Assembly: GCF_009754945.1 (NCBI RefSeq)
Contig: NZ_WPIN01000003.1
Span: forward strand, 62,001-126,000
From: Spirosoma arboris
Lineage (GTDB): Bacteria > Bacteroidota > Bacteroidia > Cytophagales > Spirosomataceae
Reading direction: 5' to 3'
DNA length: 64,000 nt
Made by a program: the position numbers and the translations under genes. The first letter of the stretch is position 1; each line of letters opens with the position of its first letter. This document shows positions 29,063 to 39,278 of this stretch, in pieces. The notes beneath the pieces were generated by a model, which was given only the letters and a program-made list of their open reading frames with translations, ran no database searches and was not told the DNA's origin.

Positions 29063-30376
29063 ATGCGCCTATTGTTTGTTATAGTGTTTCTGGTAACCAG
29101 TCTAATTAATAGCGGGTGTACCGAAACAAACAAGTCTCATTCCGAAACGTCAACGGGGGTCAAGCCCACCTCTATCCATCAGAATGGCCAGTCATTTCAG
29201 TTGTTACGCTACGGGAAACCGTATTTTATTAAGGGCGCTGGAGGGGTAAGTCATCTGTCTCAATTAAAATCTTGTGGTGGTAATTCGGTGCGCATCTGGG
29301 ACGATCTTGAGGCCAGTTCCATTTTAGACCAGGCTCAGTCGTTGGGGCTAACCGTATTTTTTGGGCTTTGGGTAGAACGTGAAATGGAAGGTTTCGATTA
29401 TGATGATCAGACGGCCGTCGATCGTCAGTACGAGCGCATTCGCAAAATTGTGCTCAAATATCGACACCACCCTGCCTTATTAATGTGGTGCGTAGGTAAT
29501 GAGTGGGCAATGGAAGCGAGCAACTTCCGGGTGTATGATGAAGTTAATCGCCTGGCGGCACTTGTTCATGAACTCGACCCCGACCATCCGGTTGCAACCG
29601 TTATTTCGCCCGATAGTGAACGAGCTATTTGGCTAGTGCAGGAACGTTGTCCAGCCGTTGATGTTTTGGCGGTTAACTCCTATGCGCTGACTGAAAAGTT
29701 GCCTCAATTTTTAAAAAAAGGCGGGTGGGATAAACCCTATTTAATTTCCGAATATGGCGCACAAGCGTATTGGGAAACGCCTGTTACTCCCTGGAAAGCG
29801 CCAATCGAACCAACCAGCCAGCAGAAATACGACTACTTAAACGGATTTTACCGTAAGTATATTGGTTCTCAACCACCTAATTGCTTCGGCTCCTATCTAT
29901 TCTACTGGGGTTTTAAGCAGGAAGAAACCCATACCTGGTTTAATGTATTTGACGATCAGGGGCGATCAACCCCAATGGTAGAATTGATGCAACTCCTATG
30001 GTCAGGAAAACAGTCTCCCAATAAAGCCCCTGTGGTAAAGGCATTATTAATCGATGGAAAGCCTTCTGCATACCAGTCATATACGCCCTCGACATTACCT
30101 CATCAGGCACATATAGTGGCCAATGATCTGGATGGCGACACGTTAACTTACTATTGGGAAATTAAACGGCGTGCTCAATTTTCGGCAGATTATGCCGGCA
30201 CTCCTCTGCCTGCCATAAAAGGGTTGATCTCAAGCCCTGATCACGCACTTATCTCATTCAAATTGCCTGATAAGCCGGGCGCTTATCGATTATTTGCTTA
30301 TGCATATGATACGCATCGGCATGTTTCATCAGCCAATTTTTCTTTTGAAATAAAGGCCGATAGTTCGGCTAAATAA
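29063..30376 (+). CDS. Lipoprotein with clan GH-A-like TIM-barrel glycosidase domain
   Basis: 437 residues. A lipoprotein signal ends at Cys19 (VTSLINSGC). The barrel shows GLTVFFGLWVEREMEG, MWCVGNEWAM with a candidate acid/base Glu147, and KPYLISEYGAQAYWE with a candidate nucleophile Glu230, an arrangement typical of GH2/GH5-type clan A enzymes. The last ~110 residues (ANDLDGDTLTYYWEIKRR...) look like a Cadherin/Ig-like beta domain. The substrate, probably a polysaccharide at the cell surface, cannot be named. A 282-base AT-rich promoter region precedes it and a terminator follows. Confidence 0.75.
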   Translation: MRLLFVIVFLVTSLINSGCTETNKSHSETSTGVKPTSIHQNGQSFQLLRYGKPYFIKGAGGVSHLSQLKSCGGNSVRIWDDLEASSILDQAQSLGLTVFFGLWVEREMEGFDYDDQTAVDRQYERIRKIVLKYRHHPALLMWCVGNEWAMEASNFRVYDEVNRLAALVHELDPDHPVATVISPDSERAIWLVQERCPAVDVLAVNSYALTEKLPQFLKKGGWDKPYLISEYGAQAYWETPVTPWKAPIEPTSQQKYDYLNGFYRKYIGSQPPNCFGSYLFYWGFKQEETHTWFNVFDDQGRSTPMVELMQLLWSGKQSPNKAPVVKALLIDGKPSAYQSYTPSTLPHQAHIVANDLDGDTLTYYWEIKRRAQFSADYAGTPLPAIKGLISSPDHALISFKLPDKPGAYRLFAYAYDTHRHVSSANFSFEIKADSSAK

Positions 30377-30429
30377 TGCTTGGTTTTACCAGAATAGTCT
30401 CGTATAAATTAAGAGCGTCATCAATTTGG

Positions 30430-30457
30430 AAGCCTATTCATTATAGGCTTTCTGTTT
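30430..30457 (+). terminator. Terminator after the GH-A-like lipoprotein gene
   Basis: Arms AAGCCTAT and ATAGGCTT with a 5-base loop are followed by TCTGTTTTAT, about 55 bases after the stop. Confidence 0.7.
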
Positions 30458-30538
30458 TATCTATAGATACTCTGGTATTTTAATTTTCTCCTGATTTACT
30501 TTTAATAAAACTATCTACCTTTAATTGACACCGAGTTT

Positions 30539-31387
30539 ATGCGAAATGTTATTGGAATTGCAAAAAAAGTATTAGGTATACACCCGCAACAGGGCGTAAA
30601 ACCGCTCAAAGATTTAGTTCATATTGGGTCAAATTATCATGGATATTACCTCCCTGATAATTTTCTAACAAGTGATTCTATTTGCTATTGCATCGGCGCT
30701 GGTGAAGATATTTCGTTTGACACTGAATTAAAAGTTATTTATGATGCCCAAGTGTATATTTTTGACCCAATGCCCGAAGGTATCAATCATTTCCATACGC
30801 TAAAAGAGTGCACAAAACAGGGACAACTACTTACTATAGAGCCAACTGTACCATTCACTTATCGAATATCGGAAGATCAATTGGAGTCAATTACATTTGT
30901 TGAAATTGGTGTGTGGGATCGTAAAACAAATCTAAAATTTTTTGCTCCTGAACGCGATGACTATGCTTCACATTCCCTTTATTTATTCCAGGACTCCAAA
31001 GAGTATATAGAAGCTCCAGTCGACCGACTAGGCAATCTAATGAATATGTTGGGACACAGTAGTGTGGATGTTGTAAAAATAGAAATTGAGGGCGCAGAAT
31101 ATACGGTAATTGACACAATTATTGATGATAATTTAGATGTTAAGTCGATCTTAGTAGAATTTGATGAAGTTCATAACGCCAATGATAAATCGTTTCATTT
31201 TCGAATAAAAAAATCGTGCGATAGATTAAAAAAAGCAGGCTATGTATTAGTGCACTCTACGCAATATCTGAAACGAACATTTATTAGAGAAGATGTCTAT
31301 AATTCACTAAAAAACAGAGAGCGTATATTGCCTGATGTAAAGGCGCGTAATCAGTATGAAACGTTAGAAGCTCCTGTTATAAAATAA
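30539..31387 (+). CDS. FkbM family methyltransferase
   Basis: 282 residues. The SAM-binding region has SICYCIGAGEDISFDTEL, VYIFDPMPEGINH, FVEIGVWD, and the FkbM signature DVVKIEIEGAEYTVIDTII. The substrate is often a sugar or lipid hydroxyl in surface polysaccharides. The gene is markedly AT-rich compared with its neighbours, which suggests acquisition from elsewhere. It has its own terminator and no obvious partners. A TACCTTTA string 16 bases ahead may be a weak promoter. Confidence 0.82.
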   Translation: MRNVIGIAKKVLGIHPQQGVKPLKDLVHIGSNYHGYYLPDNFLTSDSICYCIGAGEDISFDTELKVIYDAQVYIFDPMPEGINHFHTLKECTKQGQLLTIEPTVPFTYRISEDQLESITFVEIGVWDRKTNLKFFAPERDDYASHSLYLFQDSKEYIEAPVDRLGNLMNMLGHSSVDVVKIEIEGAEYTVIDTIIDDNLDVKSILVEFDEVHNANDKSFHFRIKKSCDRLKKAGYVLVHSTQYLKRTFIREDVYNSLKNRERILPDVKARNQYETLEAPVIK

Positions 31388-31449
31388 GAAACGAGTTTAT
31401 TACCCCGGTCGAATTGCCCAAGCGGTTACAACTGGCTTGTCTGAACAAA

Positions 31450-31478
31450 AAACGCTGATTCTACCAGAATCAGCGTTT
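31450..31478. terminator. Terminator hairpin after the FkbM gene
   Basis: Perfect 13-bp stem, arms AAACGCTGATTCT and AGAATCAGCGTTT around ACC. It lies 63 bases after the stop. Confidence 0.8.
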
Positions 31479-31605
31479 CCTATGCTCAAATTCTAATCAA
31501 TAGCACAAACCATTCACCGGATTGTACTCCACCAAACCCTAATACGCCCTGCGGAGGGTTAGCGTTGCACTATCCTATAAATAAGGGGTTCAATTCAGTA
31601 ACCAA

Positions 31606-31636
31606 ATGACTGCTTAGCTTCAAGCTAAGCAGGTCA
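31606..31636 (-). terminator. Hairpin downstream of the 37-residue membrane peptide
   Basis: CTGCTTAGCTT and AAGCTAAGCAG pair around one base (31610-31632). Beyond this, ATGA and TCAT extend the stem. It lies about 20 bases after the small gene's stop on the minus strand. Confidence 0.5.
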
Positions 31637-31654
31637 TCTTAGTAGAGCACTGAC

Positions 31655-31768
31655 TCAGAAAATCAACTTCCAGAGATTCTCAATGACCAGCCAGAATAGC
31701 GAAGCCGAGATCATAAAAATTAGCGTCCAGGGACCAGGTACAGGCAGGGACTTCTTCTTGAATTCCAT
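31655..31768 (-). CDS. Small single-pass membrane peptide, 37 residues
   Basis: The minus strand encodes MEFKKKSLPVPGPWTLIF followed by MISASLFWLVIENLWKLIF, a short basic lead and one membrane helix. It is not similar to anything recognised. Support comes from a normal start, the clear topology and a hairpin just downstream (31606-31636). It could still be chance coding. Confidence 0.4.
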   Translation of the reverse strand: MEFKKKSLPVPGPWTLIFMISASLFWLVIENLWKLIF

Positions 31769-32247
31769 GACAATAATTTGGATGATGAAGTAAAGTCACA
31801 GCATACAAATTAAGGCTAAGTGAATATAGATAACTCTTTAACTGGCAAAAGGTTAACATTAACACAAAATCTTTACCAGCAACGACCAGTGGAGCCATTA
31901 AACTCAGGAAGACAGTTCAGGTAGGCAGCAAGTTGCCCAGGAGATAGACATTTTTTATTAATCGACGAAAAAAAAAGATTACCAAAGCAATCCGTATCGC
32001 TCCAATTATCGTACATGTGATTTTTTGGTTAAAAAGAGGAAGTTTTGAAACGCCTGGTCGAGATGAACCGGGCGTTTTTGTAAACTTGATAACGATTGTA
32101 CCCAGGCTTATCAGATTCCCATAGGCAGTCAATAGTAATCTCCAGGGCCAAACACTACCGTTTAATCAGTTCATTAACGGCTAAAAGTAGTATCGATAGT
32201 AGATTGCTTTCCTGGCGGCTATCTAACAAACCTTTCATACAACTTAA
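31769..32247. other. Gene-poor stretch before the DUF3592 gene
   Basis: 479 AT-rich bases without a convincing protein. Two minus-strand frames across it have no recognisable composition, and one runs through a terminator. It holds an orphan terminator at 32048-32080, so a small RNA read on the plus strand is possible. Confidence 0.4.
32048..32080 (+). terminator. Orphan Rho-independent terminator
   Basis: AAACGCC and GGCGTTT enclose an inner GGT/ACC stem, followed by TTTTTG on the plus strand. No protein gene precedes it on that strand within about 650 bases. Confidence 0.6.
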
Positions 32248-32667
32248 ATGGGCTACTTTATTACGTTCTTGCTTGGCGTTCTCCTGCTCCTGGGCTCATT
32301 ATACTTTTTTTCTACATCTATTAAGTTTATTAAGACGGGCAGCCGATCCATTGCTACGGTTGAAGAACTTCAAAAAGAAAGTGGGAGAAAAGGAAAATCC
32401 ACCTATCGGCCTATTTTTAGGTTTACTACGATTACGGGTAAAGAGATTCATTACCCCTACAAAGTGGCGAGTTCTCCACCCGATTGGGCAATCGGCGAAA
32501 AAGCGACTATTATTTATCAGGTAAACGACCCCGAAAATCCAATGGTACTAACTTACTTCGGGGCTTTTGGCTGGGCAGTCATTTTGTTGGCAATTGCCGC
32601 AGTACTGCTCATTATTGGGGGTGGCTATTATATATTCGAAGCTTACTCGAAGCAATTTTTATTGTAA
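32248..32667 (+). CDS. DUF3592 membrane protein
   Basis: 139 residues. A first membrane helix (FITFLLGVLLLLGSLYFF) is followed by a beta domain with TVEELQKESGRKGKSTYRPIFRFTTITGKEIHYP and GEKATIIYQVNDPENPMVL, then a second helix (WAVILLAIAAVLLIIGGGYYI). This is the DUF3592 arrangement; the function is unknown. It stands alone on the plus strand. Confidence 0.85.
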   Translation: MGYFITFLLGVLLLLGSLYFFSTSIKFIKTGSRSIATVEELQKESGRKGKSTYRPIFRFTTITGKEIHYPYKVASSPPDWAIGEKATIIYQVNDPENPMVLTYFGAFGWAVILLAIAAVLLIIGGGYYIFEAYSKQFLL

Positions 32668-32759
32668 GTAATCGCTGTAGATTCACTCGTCAATCCAACC
32701 GAGCATTAGTCTGCGGCCATTGATTTACCTTGCGCCGAAAAACTAACTAGTTCACTAAA

Positions 32760-33416
32760 ATGTCTGGCCGATCTGTCTCTTTTCTGCTGAGGAAATTAAG
32801 CATTATCTCCCTAATTTTAATCCTATTGACTCTGGTTACCGCGAAGGCTAGTATGCGGGCTGACAGTACCATACAAAAACAATACCTTACCCAGCTTCAA
32901 ACGATTGGTAGAAGCTTCAGTCGACCCTTTCGTCAGCAATACGTCCAGAACTATTCTTTACCGGAGAGTAAGTTTCTGGCCAAGATTGATTCTGCCCGAG
33001 CATTATTAGATGGCGTATTGAACCAATATCGTAGTCAGTTGGATGCTGCTTTTGTCCAGCAACAGGAAGCGGAAATTCATTATTATTTTGATCGACTCCT
33101 GGCTGATTATCCTACTAATTATGCCATCTACACAGGCCACACTTACCCTTCTCATCCGCTGATTACTAAACGACTAGAGAAAAATCTACCGGATTTTAAC
33201 CGGATAGACCTGCTGGCCAATTCGGACTTTACAGATTACGTCCGGGCATTCTTTTCGTTTCAAATCGACCACGAACTAAACAAGCCCAGTTATAACAATA
33301 CAGATAATCAGGAATTACAGGCGGTCTGGAAGCTTATTCCCAACTATGTGACGAACCCAACATGCAGGGAGTTCTGGTACTATAATTATCTAGTTAACCA
33401 TATTGAGAACAAATGA
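32760..33416 (+). CDS. Secreted hypothetical protein
   Basis: 218 residues with an N-terminal signal or anchor (LSIISLILILLTLVTAKA). The rest is helical with many Tyr, Gln and Arg residues (QQYVQNYSLPESKFLAKIDSARALLDG; YYFDRLLADYPTNYAIY). It resembles the N-terminal helical part of some Bacteroidota TlpA-type thiol-disulfide proteins, but the thioredoxin domain is missing, so the gene could be a shortened remnant. That idea is tentative. The neighbour 54 bases downstream also seems to lack an expected end. Confidence 0.55.
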   Translation: MSGRSVSFLLRKLSIISLILILLTLVTAKASMRADSTIQKQYLTQLQTIGRSFSRPFRQQYVQNYSLPESKFLAKIDSARALLDGVLNQYRSQLDAAFVQQQEAEIHYYFDRLLADYPTNYAIYTGHTYPSHPLITKRLEKNLPDFNRIDLLANSDFTDYVRAFFSFQIDHELNKPSYNNTDNQELQAVWKLIPNYVTNPTCREFWYYNYLVNHIENK

Positions 33417-33470
33417 ATTAAAGGTATCCATAGCCTATACAGGGATTTCATAAAGAGATGCCAGGATACA

Positions 33471-34277
33471 GTGCACCTGCATAAGATCACTCAGTTATAT
33501 GAAGATGATTATAAGGGGCGTCAAGGTCATTTAGTCAAAGTCTACAAAAAAGTAGGTTCCTATCAACTGGACTTGCACTTATTCCTGCCGAATAAGCCGA
33601 TTCAAAAGTGCCCGTTAATGGTTTATTTTCACGGTGGTAGCTGGTCAGAAGGCAAGCCTGACTGGTTCTTCGACGCCTGTAGAAGCGATGCTGAGCATGG
33701 TTGGGTAGCTTGTGCAGTGGAATATCGAATTTATGGGCGAGAAAGAACATTGCCCTTTGAAGCAGTAAAAGATGCGCGTTCGGCCATTAGGTGGCTGAGG
33801 CAGCATGCAACTGAATTCCATATCGATACGAGTCGTATCGTCGCTTCCGGGAACTCGGCGGGTGGGCATTTAGTGCTGACTTGCGCAATGGCTGACCAGT
33901 GGAATGAAAAAACGGATGACCTGCGTTTTAGCGCAACACCCAATCTACTGCTAGTTAATTCGGGGGTTTATGATCTTACAGACCAGACTACGGCCTGGAT
34001 CAGGCAAACGCTTAAAAACAAAAATCTCGTCAAACAGATATCGCCAAATTTTCTGGTCCGAAAAGGTATGCCTCCCATTTTAGCGATCCATGGCACCCAA
34101 GATGGAAATGTACCTTTTTCGGGAGCCAAACGGTTTGAAACGGAAATGATCAAAGCAGGAAACCCGCTTGAATTTCATGCCCTTGAAGGTGCCTCTCATT
34201 TTATCTGGCTCGATAGGCGATATTCTACAACTGTAGATAGCTTACAAACTAATTTCCTAAAGAAATGGGGATATTAA
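33471..34277 (+). CDS. Alpha/beta hydrolase (HSL/esterase type)
   Basis: 268 residues from a GTG start, the only start between the upstream stop at 33432 and the core. Motifs: oxyanion YFHGGSWSEG, nucleophile elbow ASGNSAGGHL, acid in HGTQDGNVPFS and catalytic His in ASHFIWLD. No signal peptide is present, although relatives of this kind are often exported, so the N-terminus may have been lost. The substrate is probably a small ester. It is convergent with the hybrid kinase. Confidence 0.8.
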   Translation: MHLHKITQLYEDDYKGRQGHLVKVYKKVGSYQLDLHLFLPNKPIQKCPLMVYFHGGSWSEGKPDWFFDACRSDAEHGWVACAVEYRIYGRERTLPFEAVKDARSAIRWLRQHATEFHIDTSRIVASGNSAGGHLVLTCAMADQWNEKTDDLRFSATPNLLLVNSGVYDLTDQTTAWIRQTLKNKNLVKQISPNFLVRKGMPPILAIHGTQDGNVPFSGAKRFETEMIKAGNPLEFHALEGASHFIWLDRRYSTTVDSLQTNFLKKWGY

Positions 34278-34326
34278 GTAAGCAATTGGATAGTAATTTA
34301 TTGATAATCAACAACCATTTAGAGGG

Positions 34327-37300
34327 TCATTCTATAACCATTTTTTGTTGACTACTAAAGTGGCTTGCCTCCTGGAGAGATTGCTTCAGTAGAGCAAGAA
34401 TGGGCGGCTTGGTTATGTACTCATTCATACCTGCGGCTAAACAAATCTCCCGATCTTCCTGCATTGCGTTTGCCGTCAGGGCAATAATCCATGGTTGCGG
34501 AATAGCTTGTTGACGAATTAGGCGCGTTGCCGTCAGGCCGTCCATCTCGGGCATTTGTACATCCATCAAAATGACATCAAATCCCTGAGGCAGGATCGCG
34601 AGTGCCTCCTGGCCGTTATTAGCCACCGCCGGTGAGTAGCCTAACTTAGTGAGTACCCGCATCAGCACTTTCACATTGATGGGGCTATCTTCTGCAATAA
34701 GTATTCGTAACGGATATTGCTGGGCAAAGGTCAGGCTATAGGCTGACTCCGGACGCTCGACGGCTGGCAGCGAAATGGTATGATTCGATTTCAGAGCCTG
34801 TTGGATCAATTGGGCTAACTGCTGCTGATGGATAGGCTTCGTCAGGATAGCCGCAAACAGGTCAGCATGCGTTTTTCGACTTTCATCCCCCATCGAACTC
34901 AGCAGGATAATGGGTACGTTAGGGTGCCTTGCTTTTAGTATACTGGCCAATTCAAGGCCATCCATTTGCGGCATCTGGCGATCAGTGATAATCAAATCAA
35001 ACAAGACCCGCTGGTCAAGTAACTCAAGGGCCTGCTGGCCCGAGCTGGCCAGTGTAGGCTTCAACTGCCATTGTTCGAGCTGAGCCTTCAGGATGGTTCG
35101 ATTCGTCTGATTATCATCCACGAGCAGTACCGATTTCCCCGCATTATCTGCCGTATGGGCATACACATAGTGTTGTCTGATCTCCTGGCTCACCCGGCTC
35201 AGCAGGGTAAAATGAAAGCTGGTGCCTTTTCCCAGTTCACTTTCCACGTGTATGCTTCCGCCCATCAGTTCAATTAAACGCTGACTGATAATCAGACCTA
35301 AACCCGTACCTCCATATTGACGAGTGTGCGAGGAGTCAACCTGGGAAAAGGCTTTAAACAGACGGTCGATTTTGTTAGCGGCAATGCCAATACCCGTATC
35401 ACGCACCTCAAAGGCTAACTCGACGGCCTGATCAGGCAAGTGCTTGAGTAGATGAACGCTAACAACGATTTCGCCCTGCTGGGTAAATTTAATCGCGTTC
35501 CCTACCAGGTTAATCAGAATTTGTCGCAGGCGCAGACGGTCGCTAACGATCTGAGTAGGCACTTGATAGTCGATCTGATAAATCAGGTCCAGACCAATCT
35601 GGGCGGCTTTCCCTGCAAACATATCCAGGACTTCCTCAATGCAATCCCGCAAATCAATATCCTGCTGTTCAAGTTCGAGGTGACCAGATTCAATTTTAGA
35701 AAAATCAAGAATGTCATTTATGACCCCCAATAAGCTTTCCCCACAACTGCGAATGGTATTGGTATATTCCCGCTGTTCATCGGAGAGAATTGTGTCTTCT
35801 AAAAGCGAAGTCATACCAATAACCCCGTTCATTGGGGTACGTATCTCGTGGCTCATGGTGGCCAGAAATACACTTTTAGCCTTATTGGCTGTTTCTGCTT
35901 CCAGGCGCGCCTGTTGCTCCTGAGCCGACTGTTGGGCCAGTTGCTCATTGAGAGCTTGCAGGTGCATAGCCTGATCCAGAATCTCCTGCTTTTGCTGGGT
36001 AACTTCCTGAGTTCGCTCCAGAACTTGTTTTTGCAATGACAGTTGTTGCTTTTTAATACTGCTGACCCGTAGCCGGTAAATCGTATACAGGCAACTCAGT
36101 AAGATCAAAGCCACCAGGCTTTTAAACCACCCCGTTTGCCAAAAAGGAGGGATAATATGGAGGTTTATAAAGGTGCCCGTCTCATTCCAGACCCCATCGT
36201 TATTCGAGGCTTTTACCCGAAAAACGTAGTCTCCGGGGTCCAGATTGGTATAGTTCGCAGTTCGCTTCGTACCCGCATTAATCCAATCCTTGTCGAAGCC
36301 TTCGAGTTTATAGTCATACTGATTCTTACTGGAAACCGTATAGTTCAAAGCTGCAAACCCAAAGGAAAGGACCGATTGCTCATAAGAAAGCGTAATATCC
36401 CGAGTCTCGCTGATTGCTTTTTTCAACGGAGATTGCTCATCCTGTACCCGAACCGATTTATTGAAAATCTGGAAATCGGTGATGTACACGGGTGGAATAA
36501 ACTTATTAAAGCGCAGGCTATCTGGATAAAAGCTATTGAGTCCACTTAAGCCACCAAAAAACAATTGTCCCCGAGGGCTTTTATAACAGGCCATCCGGTT
36601 AAAAGAGCTTCCCTGCAACCCATCACTTGGATCAAAATTGCGAATTGCATGGGTCTTTGGATGAAAGGCCGTCAGGCCTTTATTCGTGCTAAGCCATAGC
36701 GTCCCCTGATGATCTTCCAGTATACCCTGAATCACCTCATTGGGCAGCCCATCCTGCTGACGGTAAACCGTAAACGTTTGTGAATGGGCATCAAAGCGGT
36801 TCAAGCCTCCATTGGTACCAATCCAAAGTTCGCCAGTTGCGCTTTCGAACAGAACATTGACCAGATTGTTGCTCAGGCTTTTGGGATTTTTGGTATCATG
36901 TACATACTGGGTAAATGTGTTTTTAGCTGGATGGAATACATTCACTCCTCCACCTTCTGTCCCGATCCAGATATTGCCATCATGATCTTCCCAAAGAGTT
37001 GTAATTGTGGGGTAGTTTAACTTTCCCACCTGAGTACTGCTTGGTCGATAGCGAATTGTAGCCCCCGTCTTCTGATCGTATTGAATGAGACCCTCTTCAA
37101 AGGTACCGAGCCACATCGTTCCATTTCTGGCTTGTAGAATGGTACTGATACTGAGATCATTGAAGTCACCAACGGCGATAAAGGTACCAGTAGCCCGATT
37201 AAAAGCGCTTAATCCACCTTTAAAATTACCGGTCCAGATTTGCCCCGTGGCGTCTTCATAAATAGTCAGTACATAATTGCTGCCAATACTCGTATTCTTA

Positions 37301-38535
37301 AGGTCCGAGTGCATGTAAGAGCTGAAGGTTGACTTCCCTTTTTTGAGTACGTTTGCCCCACCTCCATCAGTGCCTAGCCATAAATCACCTTGTCTATCCT
37401 CCCGAATAGCGAGGATATTATTATTACTGAGGTTGTTGATATTGATTCCAGTGCGTTGATACAGGTTAAAATTCTGGGGTGCTCCATCCAGTTTGTTGAC
37501 TCCGCCCGCGTACGTACCCACCCACATCGTTCCCTGACGATCGCGGTAAAGGGCATAGATAGAGCCGTTATTAAGCCCTTGATTATCTGCTTCCTGGTGT
37601 GTGTAATAGGAGAATGTACCATTTGTATGCAACACATTGATGCCGCCATTTCGCGTTCCGATCCAGAGATTCTGCTCGTTGTCTTCTGCCAGAGTAACCA
37701 CGTCATTATGGGTTAACTGATAAGGCTTGGCCAGCGACCGCTGATAGTGGGTAAAGGTGCCCAATGTCGAATTAAAACGATTTAAACCACCTCCTTCCGT
37801 ACCGATCCAAAGCCGACCTTTGGCATCCTCAAAGCAGATGTTTACTTTATTATGACTTAATGAGTTTGGATCAGCGGGATTATGTTCGTAATGACGAAAG
37901 GTGCTGGTCGCCTGATTCAACCGATTTAAGCCGCCCTCTGTAGTTCCAACCCAAAGCGTTCCGGCTCGGTCAATACAGATTGAACTTACTATATTATGGC
38001 TTAGGCTGGTAGTGTCCCCTGGCTGATGACTGAAGTGGGTAAACGTTTGCTGTTCAGGGTTAAATCGATCCAGTCCGCCCCCAGCAGTACCAATCCATAA
38101 GTAACCCTTCGCATCCTGCGCAATCGCCATTACCTTATTATGAGCAAGACTATTAGTACTGCCTGGCTTATGCTGGTAGTTGGTAAAACTTTCTGTATTC
38201 GGGTCAAATAAGCTCAACCCGCCTGCATCTGTACCTACCCATAATCGTCCTTGTTTATCCTCGAAGAGGGTATGAATATAGCTATGTCCCAGACTACTGG
38301 CTATCTGGGGATCATTCCGATACAGCGTATAGCTATAACCATCATATTTATTGAGTCCATCCTGCGTACCTAGCCACATAAATCCGCGCCTGTCTTGTAG
38401 AATGCAGGTCACGTTATTTTGGGAAAGTCCCTGATTGGTAGTCAAATGGGAAAATCGGACATTTTGGCGCTGCGCCTTTGCCACCTGGCCGATCAGTAGC
38501 CCTATTAGAAGTAAGTAGATAAAACGAACTGGCAT
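34327..38535 (-). CDS. Hybrid two-component histidine kinase with beta-propeller sensor
   Basis: 1402 residues. Signal peptide ([18 protein letters not shown]), then a periplasmic sensor of about 14 repeats of the Reg_prop type (consensus LWIGTxGGGLNRF), a Y_Y_Y domain ([24 protein letters not shown]), one membrane helix ([17 protein letters not shown]), a coiled coil, HisKA with the phosphoacceptor His896 in [13 protein letters not shown], HATPase_c ([21 protein letters not shown]) and two receiver domains (Asp1185 in TDRQMP and Asp1325 in MDVQMP). It lacks the AraC-type DNA-binding end of polysaccharide-responsive HTCS proteins, so its output must go through another protein. It probably senses an extracellular carbohydrate or similar ligand. 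Confidence 0.95.
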   Translation of the reverse strand: MPVRFIYLLLIGLLIGQVAKAQRQNVRFSHLTTNQGLSQNNVTCILQDRRGFMWLGTQDGLNKYDGYSYTLYRNDPQIASSLGHSYIHTLFEDKQGRLWVGTDAGGLSLFDPNTESFTNYQHKPGSTNSLAHNKVMAIAQDAKGYLWIGTAGGGLDRFNPEQQTFTHFSHQPGDTTSLSHNIVSSICIDRAGTLWVGTTEGGLNRLNQATSTFRHYEHNPADPNSLSHNKVNICFEDAKGRLWIGTEGGGLNRFNSTLGTFTHYQRSLAKPYQLTHNDVVTLAEDNEQNLWIGTRNGGINVLHTNGTFSYYTHQEADNQGLNNGSIYALYRDRQGTMWVGTYAGGVNKLDGAPQNFNLYQRTGININNLSNNNILAIREDRQGDLWLGTDGGGANVLKKGKSTFSSYMHSDLKNTSIGSNYVLTIYEDATGQIWTGNFKGGLSAFNRATGTFIAVGDFNDLSISTILQARNGTMWLGTFEEGLIQYDQKTGATIRYRPSSTQVGKLNYPTITTLWEDHDGNIWIGTEGGGVNVFHPAKNTFTQYVHDTKNPKSLSNNLVNVLFESATGELWIGTNGGLNRFDAHSQTFTVYRQQDGLPNEVIQGILEDHQGTLWLSTNKGLTAFHPKTHAIRNFDPSDGLQGSSFNRMACYKSPRGQLFFGGLSGLNSFYPDSLRFNKFIPPVYITDFQIFNKSVRVQDEQSPLKKAISETRDITLSYEQSVLSFGFAALNYTVSSKNQYDYKLEGFDKDWINAGTKRTANYTNLDPGDYVFRVKASNNDGVWNETGTFINLHIIPPFWQTGWFKSLVALILLSCLYTIYRLRVSSIKKQQLSLQKQVLERTQEVTQQKQEILDQAMHLQALNEQLAQQSAQEQQARLEAETANKAKSVFLATMSHEIRTPMNGVIGMTSLLEDTILSDEQREYTNTIRSCGESLLGVINDILDFSKIESGHLELEQQDIDLRDCIEEVLDMFAGKAAQIGLDLIYQIDYQVPTQIVSDRLRLRQILINLVGNAIKFTQQGEIVVSVHLLKHLPDQAVELAFEVRDTGIGIAANKIDRLFKAFSQVDSSHTRQYGGTGLGLIISQRLIELMGGSIHVESELGKGTSFHFTLLSRVSQEIRQHYVYAHTADNAGKSVLLVDDNQTNRTILKAQLEQWQLKPTLASSGQQALELLDQRVLFDLIITDRQMPQMDGLELASILKARHPNVPIILLSSMGDESRKTHADLFAAILTKPIHQQQLAQLIQQALKSNHTISLPAVERPESAYSLTFAQQYPLRILIAEDSPINVKVLMRVLTKLGYSPAVANNGQEALAILPQGFDVILMDVQMPEMDGLTATRLIRQQAIPQPWIIALTANAMQEDREICLAAGMNEYITKPPILALLKQSLQEASHFSSQQKMVIE

Positions 38536-38674
38536 TCTAATCGGTATAAATTACGGTATATGGTATTTATTTGTAAATATAGTAACATATTATATATTTA
38601 TTTTACGTTAAGTAACATTAATAAAATTCTTACAGTAGATCCATCCAGTTCAGAGCAGCAAGCCCCCGACCAAG

Positions 38675-38962
38675 CTAAAGTTGTTTTACACCTTCTAGAA
38701 TAATACTCCAAATAATCTGGGATGGCATCGCCTGTGCCTGAGGAGCGTAAATGGTGCGTTCATTATATTGTAAACCATTGGCAACCAGACTATCCCTGTC
38801 ACAAGCCACAACAAAGTCGCCATTAGCTTTTAAGATAATATCAAAGTGAATGGACTTGCCAGGGGACACTTCAACCCACTTACCGCCAACGATGGAAGAG
38901 CCGTTAATATCTGGTGGAGTGATTGTGGTGGCATCGTACCAATGTGATGCTGGATTTTTCAT
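38675..38962 (-). CDS. Hypothetical protein, 95 residues
   Basis: No family recognised. The sequence (MKNPASHWYDATTITPPDING...GKSIHFDIILKANGDFVVACD) suggests a small beta-rich protein. No signal peptide. It lies between the hybrid kinase and a small membrane protein, all on the minus strand, which makes a shared transcript possible. Confidence 0.5.
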   Translation of the reverse strand: MKNPASHWYDATTITPPDINGSSIVGGKWVEVSPGKSIHFDIILKANGDFVVACDRDSLVANGLQYNERTIYAPQAQAMPSQIIWSIILEGVKQL

Positions 38963-39011
38963 AGTCTTTAAGTAACTTAATGATAATTAATTCGTGCCCT
39001 GATTATCAAGG

Positions 39012-39278
39012 CTAGTCGCGGATGTAAAGCCAGAAAAGAAGTAAACCACTACTAAGCAAGGCAATGATTTTTGTCCAGTGATAGGGTAACAGGTTCAGAC
39101 CAATCAGTAGGAGCAATACCAGAATACCTGCGCCCAGAACGGCTGTCTCCAGCCCCCGCCCTGCCGCATCAGAGTGTCCTGTCTGATTAAAGGCGAAATA
39201 GAGCACTACGGCGCCCCATATACTAATGAGCCCCCAATTGATGACATTAATTACGGTGAAGATTTTCAGCATAGACAT
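39012..39278 (-). CDS. Small membrane protein, 88 residues
   Basis: Three membrane helices: IFTVINVINWGLISIWGAVVLYF, LETAVLGAGILVLLLLIGLN and WTKIIALLSSGLLLFWLYI. The middle loop has GHSDAAGRG. No family recognised. It ends 49 bases before the 95-residue gene on the same strand. Confidence 0.65.
   Translation of the reverse strand: MSMLKIFTVINVINWGLISIWGAVVLYFAFNQTGHSDAAGRGLETAVLGAGILVLLLLIGLNLLPYHWTKIIALLSSGLLLFWLYIRD

Noticed and set aside
31410..31445. tRNA-like string with a D-arm look (GCCCAAGCGGTTA)
   Set aside because: No acceptor, anticodon or T arm can be folded around it; it seems to be chance.
31680..32132. Two minus-strand frames of 71-72 residues
   Set aside because: They have no recognisable motifs; one overlaps the small membrane peptide and the other runs through a terminator.
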